Source: Symbiodinium natans
Taxonomy: Eukaryota > Sar > Dinophyceae > Suessiales > Symbiodiniaceae
Direction: 5' to 3'
Length of the DNA stretch: 64,000 nt
Assembly (NCBI GenBank): GCA_905221605.1
Contig: CAJNDS010000751.1
Location: 1-64,000 of the forward strand
A model generated the notes under the pieces. The model worked only from the letters and a program-made list of their open reading frames with translations. It did no database searches and was not told the DNA's origin. The position numbers and the translations under genes were made by a program. This document shows, in pieces, positions 55,161 through 64,000 of the stretch; the stretch's first letter is position 1, and each line of letters opens with the position of its first letter.

Positions 55161-56257
55161 TTTTTCGCTTTCTCGCTCGCTCCTCGCTCGCTCTCTCACT
55201 TTCGCTCTCTCGTGGCTCTTCGAAAACGATACAGCTGTCCTTCAGAAGCTAGCAAGGTTGATGACAGAGGTTCTGCTGCCAGCAGGATGTGTCGGCGATC
55301 CTTTAGGGCCCTACAAAAACCGCACGTGATTTGCAGCTACTTGTATATTGTGTATTTCTGGCCAATGCGTTGCGGCTCTGTTTAGTGTTTGACGTGGCCG
55401 GGGGCAGGCGTCTGCCCAGTCAGCAAGGCCAGCTGCATTCATGCCGCGATTGCGCTGCTGCAGCTGCTGAGTGAGTGCTCAGGTCATGTCGGAACGTGTG
55501 CGTGGTGATGGAGACAGTGATGCACACAGAGGAACGACTGTTGAACTGTTGGCAGTTTTGCTTGGTTTAGCAGTTCAGTTTGTTGGGTTGTGCGGGTCTT
55601 GGCGAGGGTCGGTTGCCAGCACACATTGTTCGGGTAGGTAGATAATGTCAGTGTTCACCCACAGTATGTTGATCAACGCGCTGGTTCAGGTTCCTATCGG
55701 GCAGCTGCCAGGCCGAGCTAATTTGGGTATACGTGTTCAAGCGGATTGAAGGATTGCAGCGGGTAGTGAGATCATCGCCGCAGGCTGTGGAGAACAAAGC
55801 GTAAAACTCAGTTATGGCACGGGCAGCTTTCACTGCAAGCGACTACTTGTTGATTTGTTGATTTGTTCCATCTTTCATAAGGTTTTTGCAACAATCTTCA
55901 CGGCTTTGCAGTGTGGCGCTTGGGAGTTGCTGGTTGGGCATGCAGTAGGTGTGCGTAGTTGGGGTGTCAGCAAGCAAGTCAACCCCAACCCAGATTCAGC
56001 GCCACAAAAATTGTTCATGCAGCTTGCCAAGAATTCGTACAGCCAATCGCCCGTCGCCAGGCCTGTGCCTTAGACAATGCTCGAGCATGTGAGTTCGACG
56101 ACAATCTGTCCTGAGTGCTCTGGGTTTCTGAATTTGTGTCGCGTGGCTTGCGAAGTTATCGAAAGGTCATGAACGGGTAGGTTGATGCAGATAGTTGGCA
56201 TACAATGCCATAGAGTGGGTCGCACTTGAACAGTTGCTTTTAGCACACAATTCGCAC
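55161..56257. other. No gene recognised
   Basis: Short frames without family resemblance. It includes the region upstream of the gene at 56382. Confidence 0.5.
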
Positions 56258-56273
56258 AGGTAGCCATTTGCTG
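56258..56273 (+). other. Possible relict spliced-leader sequence
   Basis: GGTAGCCATTTGCTG matches the dinoflagellate spliced leader core, CCGTAGCCATTTTGGCTCAAG, over GTAGCCATTT, and then GCT after a 2-base gap. It lies ~110 bases before the ATG of an intronless gene. Such relicts mark genes that returned to the genome from trans-spliced mRNA. The match is short and could be chance. Confidence 0.4.
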
Positions 56274-56381
56274 TTAGAGCGTGAGAGGCTGTATGAAGCT
56301 TGAAGGGTTTCAATGTAATCAACGCCCATTAACGCCCAGTAACGCCCAGCCGAAAAAAACACCATTTGCATCACAGCCAAG

Positions 56382-57926
56382 ATGGATGTCTATGAAGACC
56401 GTTGGCAGGAGTTGTGGGCAAACGTGCTTTCCTCGTTTGGATCGGCAACTGGGCATCCACCACCTGGGCAATTGGAAGAAGCGGACGTTGACACACTGCA
56501 TAGGTTGTTGCAGGCGGAGTTGGGCCAAGCATGGCTGAAAAAGTTGAAGCGTGCCCAGCCAAAAACCAAGCGTACATTGCAGGCCACGGAGCAAAGACTT
56601 AAGGCTGCAGCAGTGCGGTTGTGGTCAGAAGTTGACGCCGAGAATGCATTCCATGAAGCGGACGCGTTGGAACGGCATGGGGATTGGGACGGCGCACGCG
56701 AGGCCTACGCCAAGGTCATGGTGCTCAATCCTTCGCACAATTCGCATTTCCTGGATACATCGTTGAGGTTCGCTCAGTTGCTCCATGTGATGGCCACATC
56801 AGGTGGCGGAAGTGACAGAACAGATGGGGACTCTGATGAGTCCAAGATGTGCGAGCAAGTTTTGCGCCATGCCCTGGCCGGGAACAGTGGCAGCAGCGGC
56901 AGCCGAACTCATCATGCGATCTTGACGAGGCTTGCCATCCTCCTGCTCCAAAGCGCGAGGGAGGAAGAGGCCACGGCGCTCTTGAAATCGGCCGGGTATC
57001 AATATCGACTGGCATCTTGGATTTGGAGATACGCTTCGGCACAGACTCCCATCAATGGCGAAGGGTTTCCAGGGGTGGTGTTTGACAATGCCTTGCCGAA
57101 ACGCTTTGTGCAACACCTTCAAGAATTATTGACGCCTGAATCCGTGTTCTGGCGCGAACACGGGTACAACGAAGTGACGGGCAGCGGGGAGAATGGATAC
57201 TTTAGCTATATTCAGCATCTGATGGGCCAGGAGAAGAATACGCTGGATGTTATCATTCGTCACATTTGGGAATTCTTGAAGGTGAAAGCCTGTTTCCCAG
57301 GACTGTCTGAAGCAACAGTCGCAGAGTGGTGGGCGCACAAGCGGCCCCATGCTTGTGGCCATCAGATGCATTACGACAGTGACAATGAAGGAATTGGCGG
57401 GGTGCGCAACCCGATTTGTAGCTGTGTGCTGTATGTCGCAGCACCAGATGGTGTAGGTGGACCAACTCTTGTCACGGACCAGGTGCTTGGAAGGGCCTCA
57501 CTGGCTAGCAGGGGATGGTTCGTCCACCCAAGGGAGGGTCGCATGGCAGCTTACGATGGCAAGCATCTTCACGGGGTAATTCCAGGCTGCGGCACAGCTC
57601 CCGCTTCTGAGAACTCACAGCGACGGATTACTTTCATGGTTGCTTTCTGGCGGGAGATTGAAGCCCGGCCTTTTGGTGCAGACGGCCTTTCTGGAAGCAG
57701 TCGTCCCGTACCTGAATCAGCACAAGTGCTTGAGGTTGGCCAGCGAAGATACACATGGCATCAAGGTTTGGCATTGCCAAGGAAGTTCGCCACCGATGTG
57801 GAAGGCTGTTCAGCACCGTGTGATGTACCGTTGCCGAGCAATGCTCCCGTTTGGGTCACCTTGAGTGGCGACGAAGTGCAAGAAGAGGTCGGGCTGCCGG
57901 ACATCGGGACATGCTTTCAGTTTTGA
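56382..57926 (+). CDS. TPR plus 2-oxoglutarate/Fe(II)-dependent oxygenase, intronless
   Basis: 514 codons from ATG 56382 (AAGATGG context) to TGA 57924-57926. The N-terminal half is helical, with a TPR-like unit (HEADALERHGDWDGAREAYA, ~residue 90-120). The C-terminal half is a predicted double-stranded beta-helix oxygenase: H330-x-D332 in MHYDSDNEG, a later GGPTLVTDQ strand, H397 in KHLHGVIPG and Arg 414/415 before ITFMVAFW for 2-oxoglutarate binding. It is unrelated in wording to the retroelement dioxygenases. The substrate cannot be told; prolyl/lysyl hydroxylase-like enzymes share the fold. One uninterrupted exon and a possible spliced-leader relict suggest a retrogene, and the intact frame suggests it works. 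No signal peptide is evident. Confidence 0.75.
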   Translation: MDVYEDRWQELWANVLSSFGSATGHPPPGQLEEADVDTLHRLLQAELGQAWLKKLKRAQPKTKRTLQATEQRLKAAAVRLWSEVDAENAFHEADALERHGDWDGAREAYAKVMVLNPSHNSHFLDTSLRFAQLLHVMATSGGGSDRTDGDSDESKMCEQVLRHALAGNSGSSGSRTHHAILTRLAILLLQSAREEEATALLKSAGYQYRLASWIWRYASAQTPINGEGFPGVVFDNALPKRFVQHLQELLTPESVFWREHGYNEVTGSGENGYFSYIQHLMGQEKNTLDVIIRHIWEFLKVKACFPGLSEATVAEWWAHKRPHACGHQMHYDSDNEGIGGVRNPICSCVLYVAAPDGVGGPTLVTDQVLGRASLASRGWFVHPREGRMAAYDGKHLHGVIPGCGTAPASENSQRRITFMVAFWREIEARPFGADGLSGSSRPVPESAQVLEVGQRRYTWHQGLALPRKFATDVEGCSAPCDVPLPSNAPVWVTLSGDEVQEEVGLPDIGTCFQF

Positions 57927-59160
57927 AGGCTTCGTGGCTTGATTCGCCAGCCGTTTCGTGCTAGCTTAGCAAAGCTCGGCATCGGTCGGAGTCAGCAGCT
58001 TAAAGCCTCTGCGCGTTCTCGAGCCATATGGTGGAGAAAGGGCCAATGCGGGCAGTTGTGGGTACGGACGTGCTCCCACCATGAGTCGCTCTTGGATGCA
58101 AGCTCCAACGAGCCAACGATGTCAGGTTCTAAAAGGGAACAAGCTGAAGCGACCTTGCGAGACACGTGCGGCCCTTGTCTAGCAGTGACTCGCACGTGCC
58201 CGGAGCCGTTTGCATTGCAGCCTGCCCTGCCCTTGAAGGCTCATCTGCGATGCGCAAGGCCAAGAAGCTGATACGTACCTCCTTCAACAAATTCCAGGCA
58301 ATGGGAGCCAGCTTCGGGCTCAGCAGGGGCTCAGCGCGGCTCTGAAGTGGAAGTGTCTGAATTCAAAAGCTGTGCAATGCTGTGCAGGCCCCAACCGGGC
58401 AGCAGCGAATGCTCTTCTTTCCCTGGCTGGCCTCGTGCAAGACTTAAAGGGAGAATCGCAGGCCGCTTCGTGTCACGCTCCTTGTCCTGAGGCTCCTCGC
58501 GGAGTGTCTGAGGCACGCAAGTGGAAACCCGAAGAGTGCGATTTCTTCTTGATTGCCTGAAATTGCCTGAAAAAAGGAGCACCCGCCCTTCTTGAAGCCG
58601 CCCTCTTCTTGGATGGTGCGCCTCTCTGGTCATGGATCCAGCTGGGCAGTTGTCAACTTCAGCCTGCCGAGGAGAGCACCAGTCAAGACATTGTGATGGA
58701 GGACTGCAGCTGCAGTTTGATTTTGGCGTTTTTGGTATGTTCCTGCATGTCCCGGGGTATCGTGGCTGGAGCTAGCATGCTGAAGCTTGCAGGACTCTGA
58801 GCCTCCGCTGTTGGATGACTTCGGGCTGGATCCTGTGTCCGCTGTGGACGACACCGTGGCCCCTCTGGAGGACGCCGAAAGGGCGTTGTGGTATAGCGGT
58901 TCGGCATGTTTAGAATTTTTGAAGGGATGAAGGGGGTTATGAATTCAGCAAGGTTGCGTTGTAGTCTTCAAGCCTTTGGAGCCCCACAAGTGCAGGACAA
59001 GGCCAGCGTTCGTGGAACTGCAGGCACGTTTGTGACAGTGATCACTTCTGCTTTCTCGCCGACAGCACGATGCTTGAATGCTTTGGGGTCGTGACACATG
59101 TTTGTGCAACAGCTTGTGGCTTTCCATGGTCTTGTCGAGGGGCAGTTGGTATTTAGGACC
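57927..59160. other. 3' flank of the oxygenase gene, no gene recognised
   Basis: Short frames only (up to ~110 codons at 57939-58271) without resemblance to known proteins. No clear repeat. Confidence 0.5.
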
Positions 59161-59168
59161 TCAGATTG

Positions 59169-59170
<2 letters not shown>

Positions 59171-59263
<93 letters not shown>
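59171..59263. repeat. (TG)n microsatellite
   Basis: About 46 TG dinucleotides without interruption until GCGCG. The Cys/Val and Thr/His frames across it are artefacts of the repeat. Confidence 0.95.
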
Positions 59264-59266
<3 letters not shown>

Positions 59267-60429
59267 TATGTGTCTGCGTGAAACCGCTACTTGAGTGACA
59301 CATCAACTTATTACCACAGCACACTGACAGACGTCGAGGTGTCAGCTCGTGGTGAAACAAATGTGGACGCACCTTATGTTCCTTCTCACAACGCGATGGC
59401 ATGTAGGCGTAAGTTCTCTGGAGCGTTGGCGCCATATAGTTCCATGTTGAACATGTGCTAGTGCAGTGTTCAACCAGTACGTAGAGTATTCTTCTTATGC
59501 CACATTGGGTGGGCAGCATTCGTTCTGCGTGCCGCGGTCTGCAGGAAACCTTGGCCTCAGTTGGAGAAGTCATGTACGCCGCTTGAAAAATCCCGGCTAG
59601 AAAGCCCTTTCGGGAGCATGCGCACGCAGACCTCTGTACATGAAGATGCCTGCATTGAGCAAAGGGGGCCTGGGCACCCTGTGAGTCAGCCAGTCTGATC
59701 TTCACCGTTCTCTGTCTATCTCTCTTTTTGCGGCAGTCGTCTCTGTCCAGTGGCCTCTAGCAATGCCAAAGAGTGTGTGTGGGGAAAGGGAATTGCCCGC
59801 ACGAAGCCACGTCGATTGTTTGACGGGTGCAGAAACCAGATACGGTTCAGGATGATTCAGGGCTTTGCTCTCCAAGTGTCTCATATGCAATACAAACAAT
59901 GTTGCCATCATCGTGGTTTTCTTTCCATGTTTTGCTGCTATTGTATTTGTTCGTGTCAGGCTAAGTTTCATGCCACGTTTCCGTGTTAGCAAGTGGCTCT
60001 TTTCTTCCAAGTTGGCTCCTGCAGACTCCTGCATGCTGCATGAGGCAGAAAGAAACGATCCAAGCGCATGGACGAGAAGGACGGGCCCAATAAACGAACA
60101 ACCAATCCCACCCGAAGGTCCCAAGCGCTGAGTACCAAAGGTAAAGGTTTGTCAAGTGTGAGTGCAGGCCGCTGCACTGTGTCGCGAGGCCATGGAGCTT
60201 CTTGCAGGCTGCTGCAAGTCCGGCCGGACGCGCATCTCCCCGCTCTTCGGCGGCAAGTGGCAGTAAGCAGTGGCACCAGTCGGAATGATCGAAGCCTCGT
60301 AATTCTGCATGTGCGACCAACATGTGGCGACGAAAGGTTGCAAACGTGGCGAAATGAGAATCGCAAGCAAGAGGAGGAAGTTGCCCCTTTGTTGCAGTCG
60401 GAGTCACCGGTGGTTCTTGCTTCCAGTCC
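59264..60429. other. No gene recognised
   Basis: Several frames of 100-240 codons occur on both strands, the longest being a - frame at 59961-60671. They are overlapping, without family resemblance and cross simple sequence, so I do not annotate them. Confidence 0.45.
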
Positions 60430-60693
60430 AGATGCGCAAAGCATGAGGAGCCGCCGAAGGGCAAGGAGCGCAAGTTGCCGGCCAAACAGAGGCCAAAAAG
60501 CCTGGAGTCACCGGAGTCTGGGCGGAAGGCTAAGGCTTCGGCCAAGGCTGTGGCCAAGGCTGCGGCCAAGTCTTCGGCTTCCGCCAAGTCTTCGGCCAAG
60601 GCTGGAGTGAAGGCGAAAGCCAAGGCCAAAGGCATCGACTCGCCAGAGAGCCCTCCTTGGTCAAGCCCCACTCGTGGCCCTTCAGCTGCATGA
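60430..60693 (+). CDS. Possible terminal exon, Lys/Ala-rich (histone H1- or HLP-like composition)
   Basis: After CTTGCTTCCAG (a plausible 3' splice site ending at 60429) the frame reads PPKGKERKLPAKQRPKSL, then a run of KA/AK/SAK repeats (about 60528-60632), and ends SPTRGPSAA before TGA. Basic Lys/Ala repeats are typical of linker-histone tails and of some dinoflagellate chromatin proteins, but composition alone is not proof. No globular domain is seen upstream, so preceding exons would have to lie beyond an intron. Confidence 0.35.
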   Translation, partial: RCAKHEEPPKGKERKLPAKQRPKSLESPESGRKAKASAKAVAKAAAKSSASAKSSAKAGVKAKAKAKGIDSPESPPWSSPTRGPSAA

Positions 60694-60759
60694 AGAGGCT
60701 TGAAGGCTTAAGGGGTGAGGTCGGCAGTTTTCAGGTTCATGGGCGCGCAGAAGGCAGAA

Positions 60760-60810
60760 GAAGCAGAAGCAGCAGAAGCAGAAGCAGAAGCAGAAGAAGA
60801 AGAAGAAGAA

Positions 60811-60874
<64 letters not shown>

Positions 60875-60898
60875 GAAGAAAGAAAGAAAGAAAGAAAG
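60760..60898. repeat. (GAA)n / (AAAG)n microsatellite
   Basis: GCAGAA/GAAGAA repeats pass into about twenty AAAG units (60815-60895). Frames through it (EEEE, KKER, LSFF) are repeat artefacts. Confidence 0.95.
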
Positions 60899-63800
60899 GG
60901 GGCCCTTTAAAGTTTCAAGGAAAGAAAGACTTTGTCTTTCGAGCAGTTTCTGAGCACTTTCTCTCATTTGTCTTTCGACTTCGCCTTTGGCTCCGCGCTT
61001 CCAAGGCACCGGCCTTCTTGGTGCCCTGGAGGCCGGGCGACTTCGCAGCCTCGCGAGACCACTTGCGGCTTTTGCGCGGGGGCCCAGAGAGTGGACTGCA
61101 GTTCAAACATCACAAGTATCCGTGGCTTGCATATCCCTCTGGCTTCGGAATGTCATCACATGGTCATCGGGTGGACTTCCAAGCAAGAGCCCGTTGCCTC
61201 GGTTCTCGTTGTCGCGGCAGCGCGGACCTTGCGCTCAGTAGCAGTTGCCACGCAAAGCCGCTAAGCAGTCTTGCAACGATAACGTGGTGGAACGAAGTGT
61301 TTTTGTCTTTTGAAGTCTTTTGAACGATGTCTTGTCCTTGTTGCGAAAAATATTTCCATCTGAGGATAGAAGTTCAGGAGGGTCATCGTTCAGTTCAGTG
61401 AGGGTCGAGCGTAGGTGGTCCTGTCATTTGTGGTGGGCATCAATGGATTCAAGCATGTTGACTCAGTGGGCATGTTTCCTGACCAGCCACTGGGACGCGA
61501 GCCGTGCAGCACTGCCTTGAACAGCGAGCCATAAACAAAGCCCTTATCCCTATCAGGCCAGTGGTTCCGCAACTGGATTCAAGATGTTTCAAGGGTTGGC
61601 TATTTAGTTTCAGCTTGCAGCTCCCAGGCTGATGCGCCATCCCTCAACGGATTCAAGCCCCGTGCTCAGCTCTTGCAAGATTGGCAGACATCACCGCCAT
61701 CTGCTTCTATTGATGTTGTTATTTTAAAGTTAGAGCTTTCCATAGGTGCTTTGTCCCAAGTACTTTCCCATGACGGAAAACCGAAGCTGCAGCAGAAAGA
61801 CGACAGGCCGAACCCCCAAATCCCACATTGCACGCCCCACCAACATCTGAGGGGAAAGCCATCTTTGGCTCGCCTCGCTGCGGAAGCAGCTGCGGCGGCC
61901 TGTTCCTTGGAAACTGTTCAACGAAGCTGGCTGCGGATGACTGCGCTCTTCCAGCCTACGAATGCCTCAGAACTGAGGTGGGCAACGGTCCCAAGCCGGC
62001 AGGGAACTGAGAGAGCTGAGTGAGTTGAGCTGAGTGAATTTCGCTGTTCTTGCACCCCAAGTTTACCGCGAGCCGACTCCGATTTGCCAAGGCAGCCAAG
62101 GCGCAAGCAGCCCAGAGGCCTTTGTGACCGTGTATTGACGGAATGTAGCGGTTTTCGGAAGTCATCTCCTGCCAGGAGGGGCCGTCGTGCTGTTGGATGA
62201 GCAACGGCATTATGAAATTAGTGGGATGCCCCTGCTTGCATTTGCCAATTCTTGCCTAGATCATTGATTTCTCTAGGCATGGGACGGCAAGCGTGGGCAG
62301 CAGAGAGCAGATTCCTGACGTTGTGTGGTCACTATGGTGGGCTTGCTTGTTGCAGACTCCCTCAATATAACGCACCTGTGCCCGAAGAAATATTGACCCG
62401 TACTCTCCTCCAGGGAAGTGCCCTGCTGTGAGCTGCCGCGGTTCTCTCCTGGTGGTCATCAGATCAGAATCCTCCCTTCACTCCCGGGAATCTTGATTTT
62501 GATCCGAACTGGCAAAGCCATCAAAGTCTAGGGCCTGTAAGGGAGGCTTTGTGTGCCACCAGGGCTTGGCATCCTGGGGTTTTGGATGGATGTTTCGTCT
62601 TAGGTCGCGGAGACGGGGTAAACGATGCGGAGGAAAACGGGAAGGCACCACTTGATGGCCATGATGGCATGGGAACATTTTCTGTGAGCAGCGTGACATG
62701 AGTGTAAGTCAAGCCATGCACTGCCACTTGGTATGAACACATCTCACATGCTACAGTGCTACAGTCCACCGCTGGCAATCTTCTGCTGTTTCGAGCGACC
62801 CAAGTGGATCCCAAGCGGCCTCCAGCGGGAAAACCCCGCCGAGGGGTGCCGGCAGCCCTCTGCGGCGAAACGAGCCTTGCAGCCAAGGCCAGATAGAATG
62901 CAATGATGCAATGTAAAAACCGCAGCCAAAAAGAGGGTTGCAAGCCCGTCGAAGTCACAGAGCCTTTGACTTGCTACCTGACCAGGTTGACAGCGCATGG
63001 CCCGTATCCCGGATGTCAATCACCTGTGACTGGGCTTCCTAATCCATCAGCTGCTTGATAACGATGAGAACACAAGCACGACCAGCGCGTGTCTGCAATG
63101 AGCCCTGCAGGCATAGCGTCAAGATTGACAATATCAGCTGCTCACAAGATGAAGTAATCTCAGTCAGGCACTCGTGGTTCCCACGAGTTTTTATCGTTTG
63201 TGTTCTTTGTCGTTTGGTATTCCTCGACATTGCAGCAGTTAGGTCAAAGAGGAGCTCAGGGAAAAGTTCTCCAAGTTTGGAGAGATTGGAGATGCGGAAG
63301 CCTTGAGAACTTGAGCAAGTTCTTGTGCGTCCGGGTGCAAGCTGCAAGTCTCACACGCGTCCTCCGAACAAGGTGTATATACCAAGAGACAGGAATTTTG
63401 CGTTTGTGCGGTACCTGGAGAAGAGCCGCTCCCCCAGCAAAAAGAAAGCTGCACAGTTCCAAGGGTGAAGTCTGTTATGTCATTGCCGAGCTAGGTGACG
63501 CTCAAGACGCTGTTGATGCAATGGCATGCCACCAAGAGGGCGACTTTCCTCTTTGTTTGTCAATTTGCCCTTGCCACAAGGATGGGAAGGACATAATGGG
63601 CATGGAGGTCAGCGTGTCTCTGTCCATGCAGGTGGCACAGGGTTAGAATCTGTGGGAATGGGACAGGGGCTTTCATAGTTTGCAGCTTGCGATAGTTTCC
63701 ATCAGTGTTCTGAAGAGTTTTGGCGCCGCCCTCAGAAGTAGGCGTGGCCTCAGGAGCTTTTGGGTGCTTTCGGTTCAGATGGCCAATAGCCTCTATCAGT

Positions 63801-64000
63801 GTTCTGAAGGGCAACCATGGCCACTTTGTTTGCTGCTCCCGCAGGCCAAGAAAACAGCAGAGGACATATCTTGTAGCTTGCGTGTGTCTGCAGCACCACC
63901 TGCACGAGATGCCAGTCTATCAGCCTTCAGGAGTTACCTGATAAGGGTCGAAGAGCAGGCCGCAGATCACGCAAGCAACCGAGGAACCGCAGCATGGGAT
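60899..64000. other. No gene recognised
   Basis: About 3.1 kb of moderate GC with only short, overlapping frames on both strands. A + frame at 63200-63646 (148 codons) and frames near 61320-62020 have no resemblance to families I know. Exons of intron-containing genes could be present, but I cannot delimit any. Confidence 0.45.

Noticed and set aside
59078-59298. Cys/Val-rich and Thr/His-rich frames
   Set aside because: They are translations of the (TG)n microsatellite.
60657-61009. Frames with poly-Glu, KKER and LSFF repeats
   Set aside because: They are translations of the GAA/AAAG microsatellite, although the + frame at 60715 stays open for 202 codons.

Overview
This window looks like nuclear DNA of a dinoflagellate, most likely a relative of the Symbiodiniaceae. 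The support is a CCCTAAA/TTTAGGG telomere-type array, a decayed non-LTR retrotransposon C-terminus of the kind common in dinoflagellate genomes, Ty1/copia and tyrosine-recombinase (YR) retrotransposons in large numbers, long GC-rich reading frames and a possible relict spliced leader in front of an intronless gene. I see no prokaryotic operon, rRNA, tRNA or CRISPR array. About 42 kb (6.2-48.4 kb) is retroelement sequence, so most coding capacity here belongs to mobile elements.

Layout. 1-5003: two ~2.12-kb copies plus the tail of a third copy of a non-coding unit, studded with a short hairpin-like motif (TTCGGCCTCG...CTGAGGGAA). 6240-35345: a copia element (C2, target duplication TCCAG) that was entered twice. 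A second, nearly intact copia element (C1, 6755-16795) sits in its 5' LTR, and a complete 8.9-kb YR retrotransposon with split direct repeats (YR1, 22597-31523) sits in its pol gene. The equivalent uninterrupted site survives in C1, so the YR1 insertion point can be read to the base. 36.4-40.9 kb: a 5'-truncated YR element (YR2) with recombinase and an overlapping membrane-protein frame. 42349-48426: a third split-repeat element (YR3) that has Gag and Pol but no recombinase. 48.8-52.1 kb: a decayed Polinton/Maverick-like element (integrase on +, protein-primed-type DNA polymerase B on -). 52.1-52.9 kb: a non-LTR retrotransposon fragment. 53-64 kb: sparse, more host-like DNA with a candidate retrocopy, interstitial telomere repeats, microsatellites, an intronless TPR plus 2-oxoglutarate oxygenase gene (56382-57926) and a possible lysine/alanine-rich exon.

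The most striking content is enzymatic cargo. The Pol proteins of YR1 and YR3 each carry a predicted 2-oxoglutarate/Fe(II) dioxygenase domain (HxD...H...R) and a cytosine-methyltransferase-like domain (PC ... E-x-P ... QCxYG..K.T) ahead of reverse transcriptase and RNase H, in opposite orders. A remnant of the methyltransferase-like domain occurs in YR2, and a similar set of motifs ends the copia polyprotein. Gag and Pol of YR1 and YR3 lie in one frame separated only by TGA-CTN-TCG, which suggests stop-codon readthrough. All three YR elements have a C-rich tract (G-quadruplex on the other strand) at the same place between their split repeats. The copia elements contain a 569-codon frame inside the gag-pol frame, and the substitution pattern between the two copies suggests that the alternative frame is the selected one.
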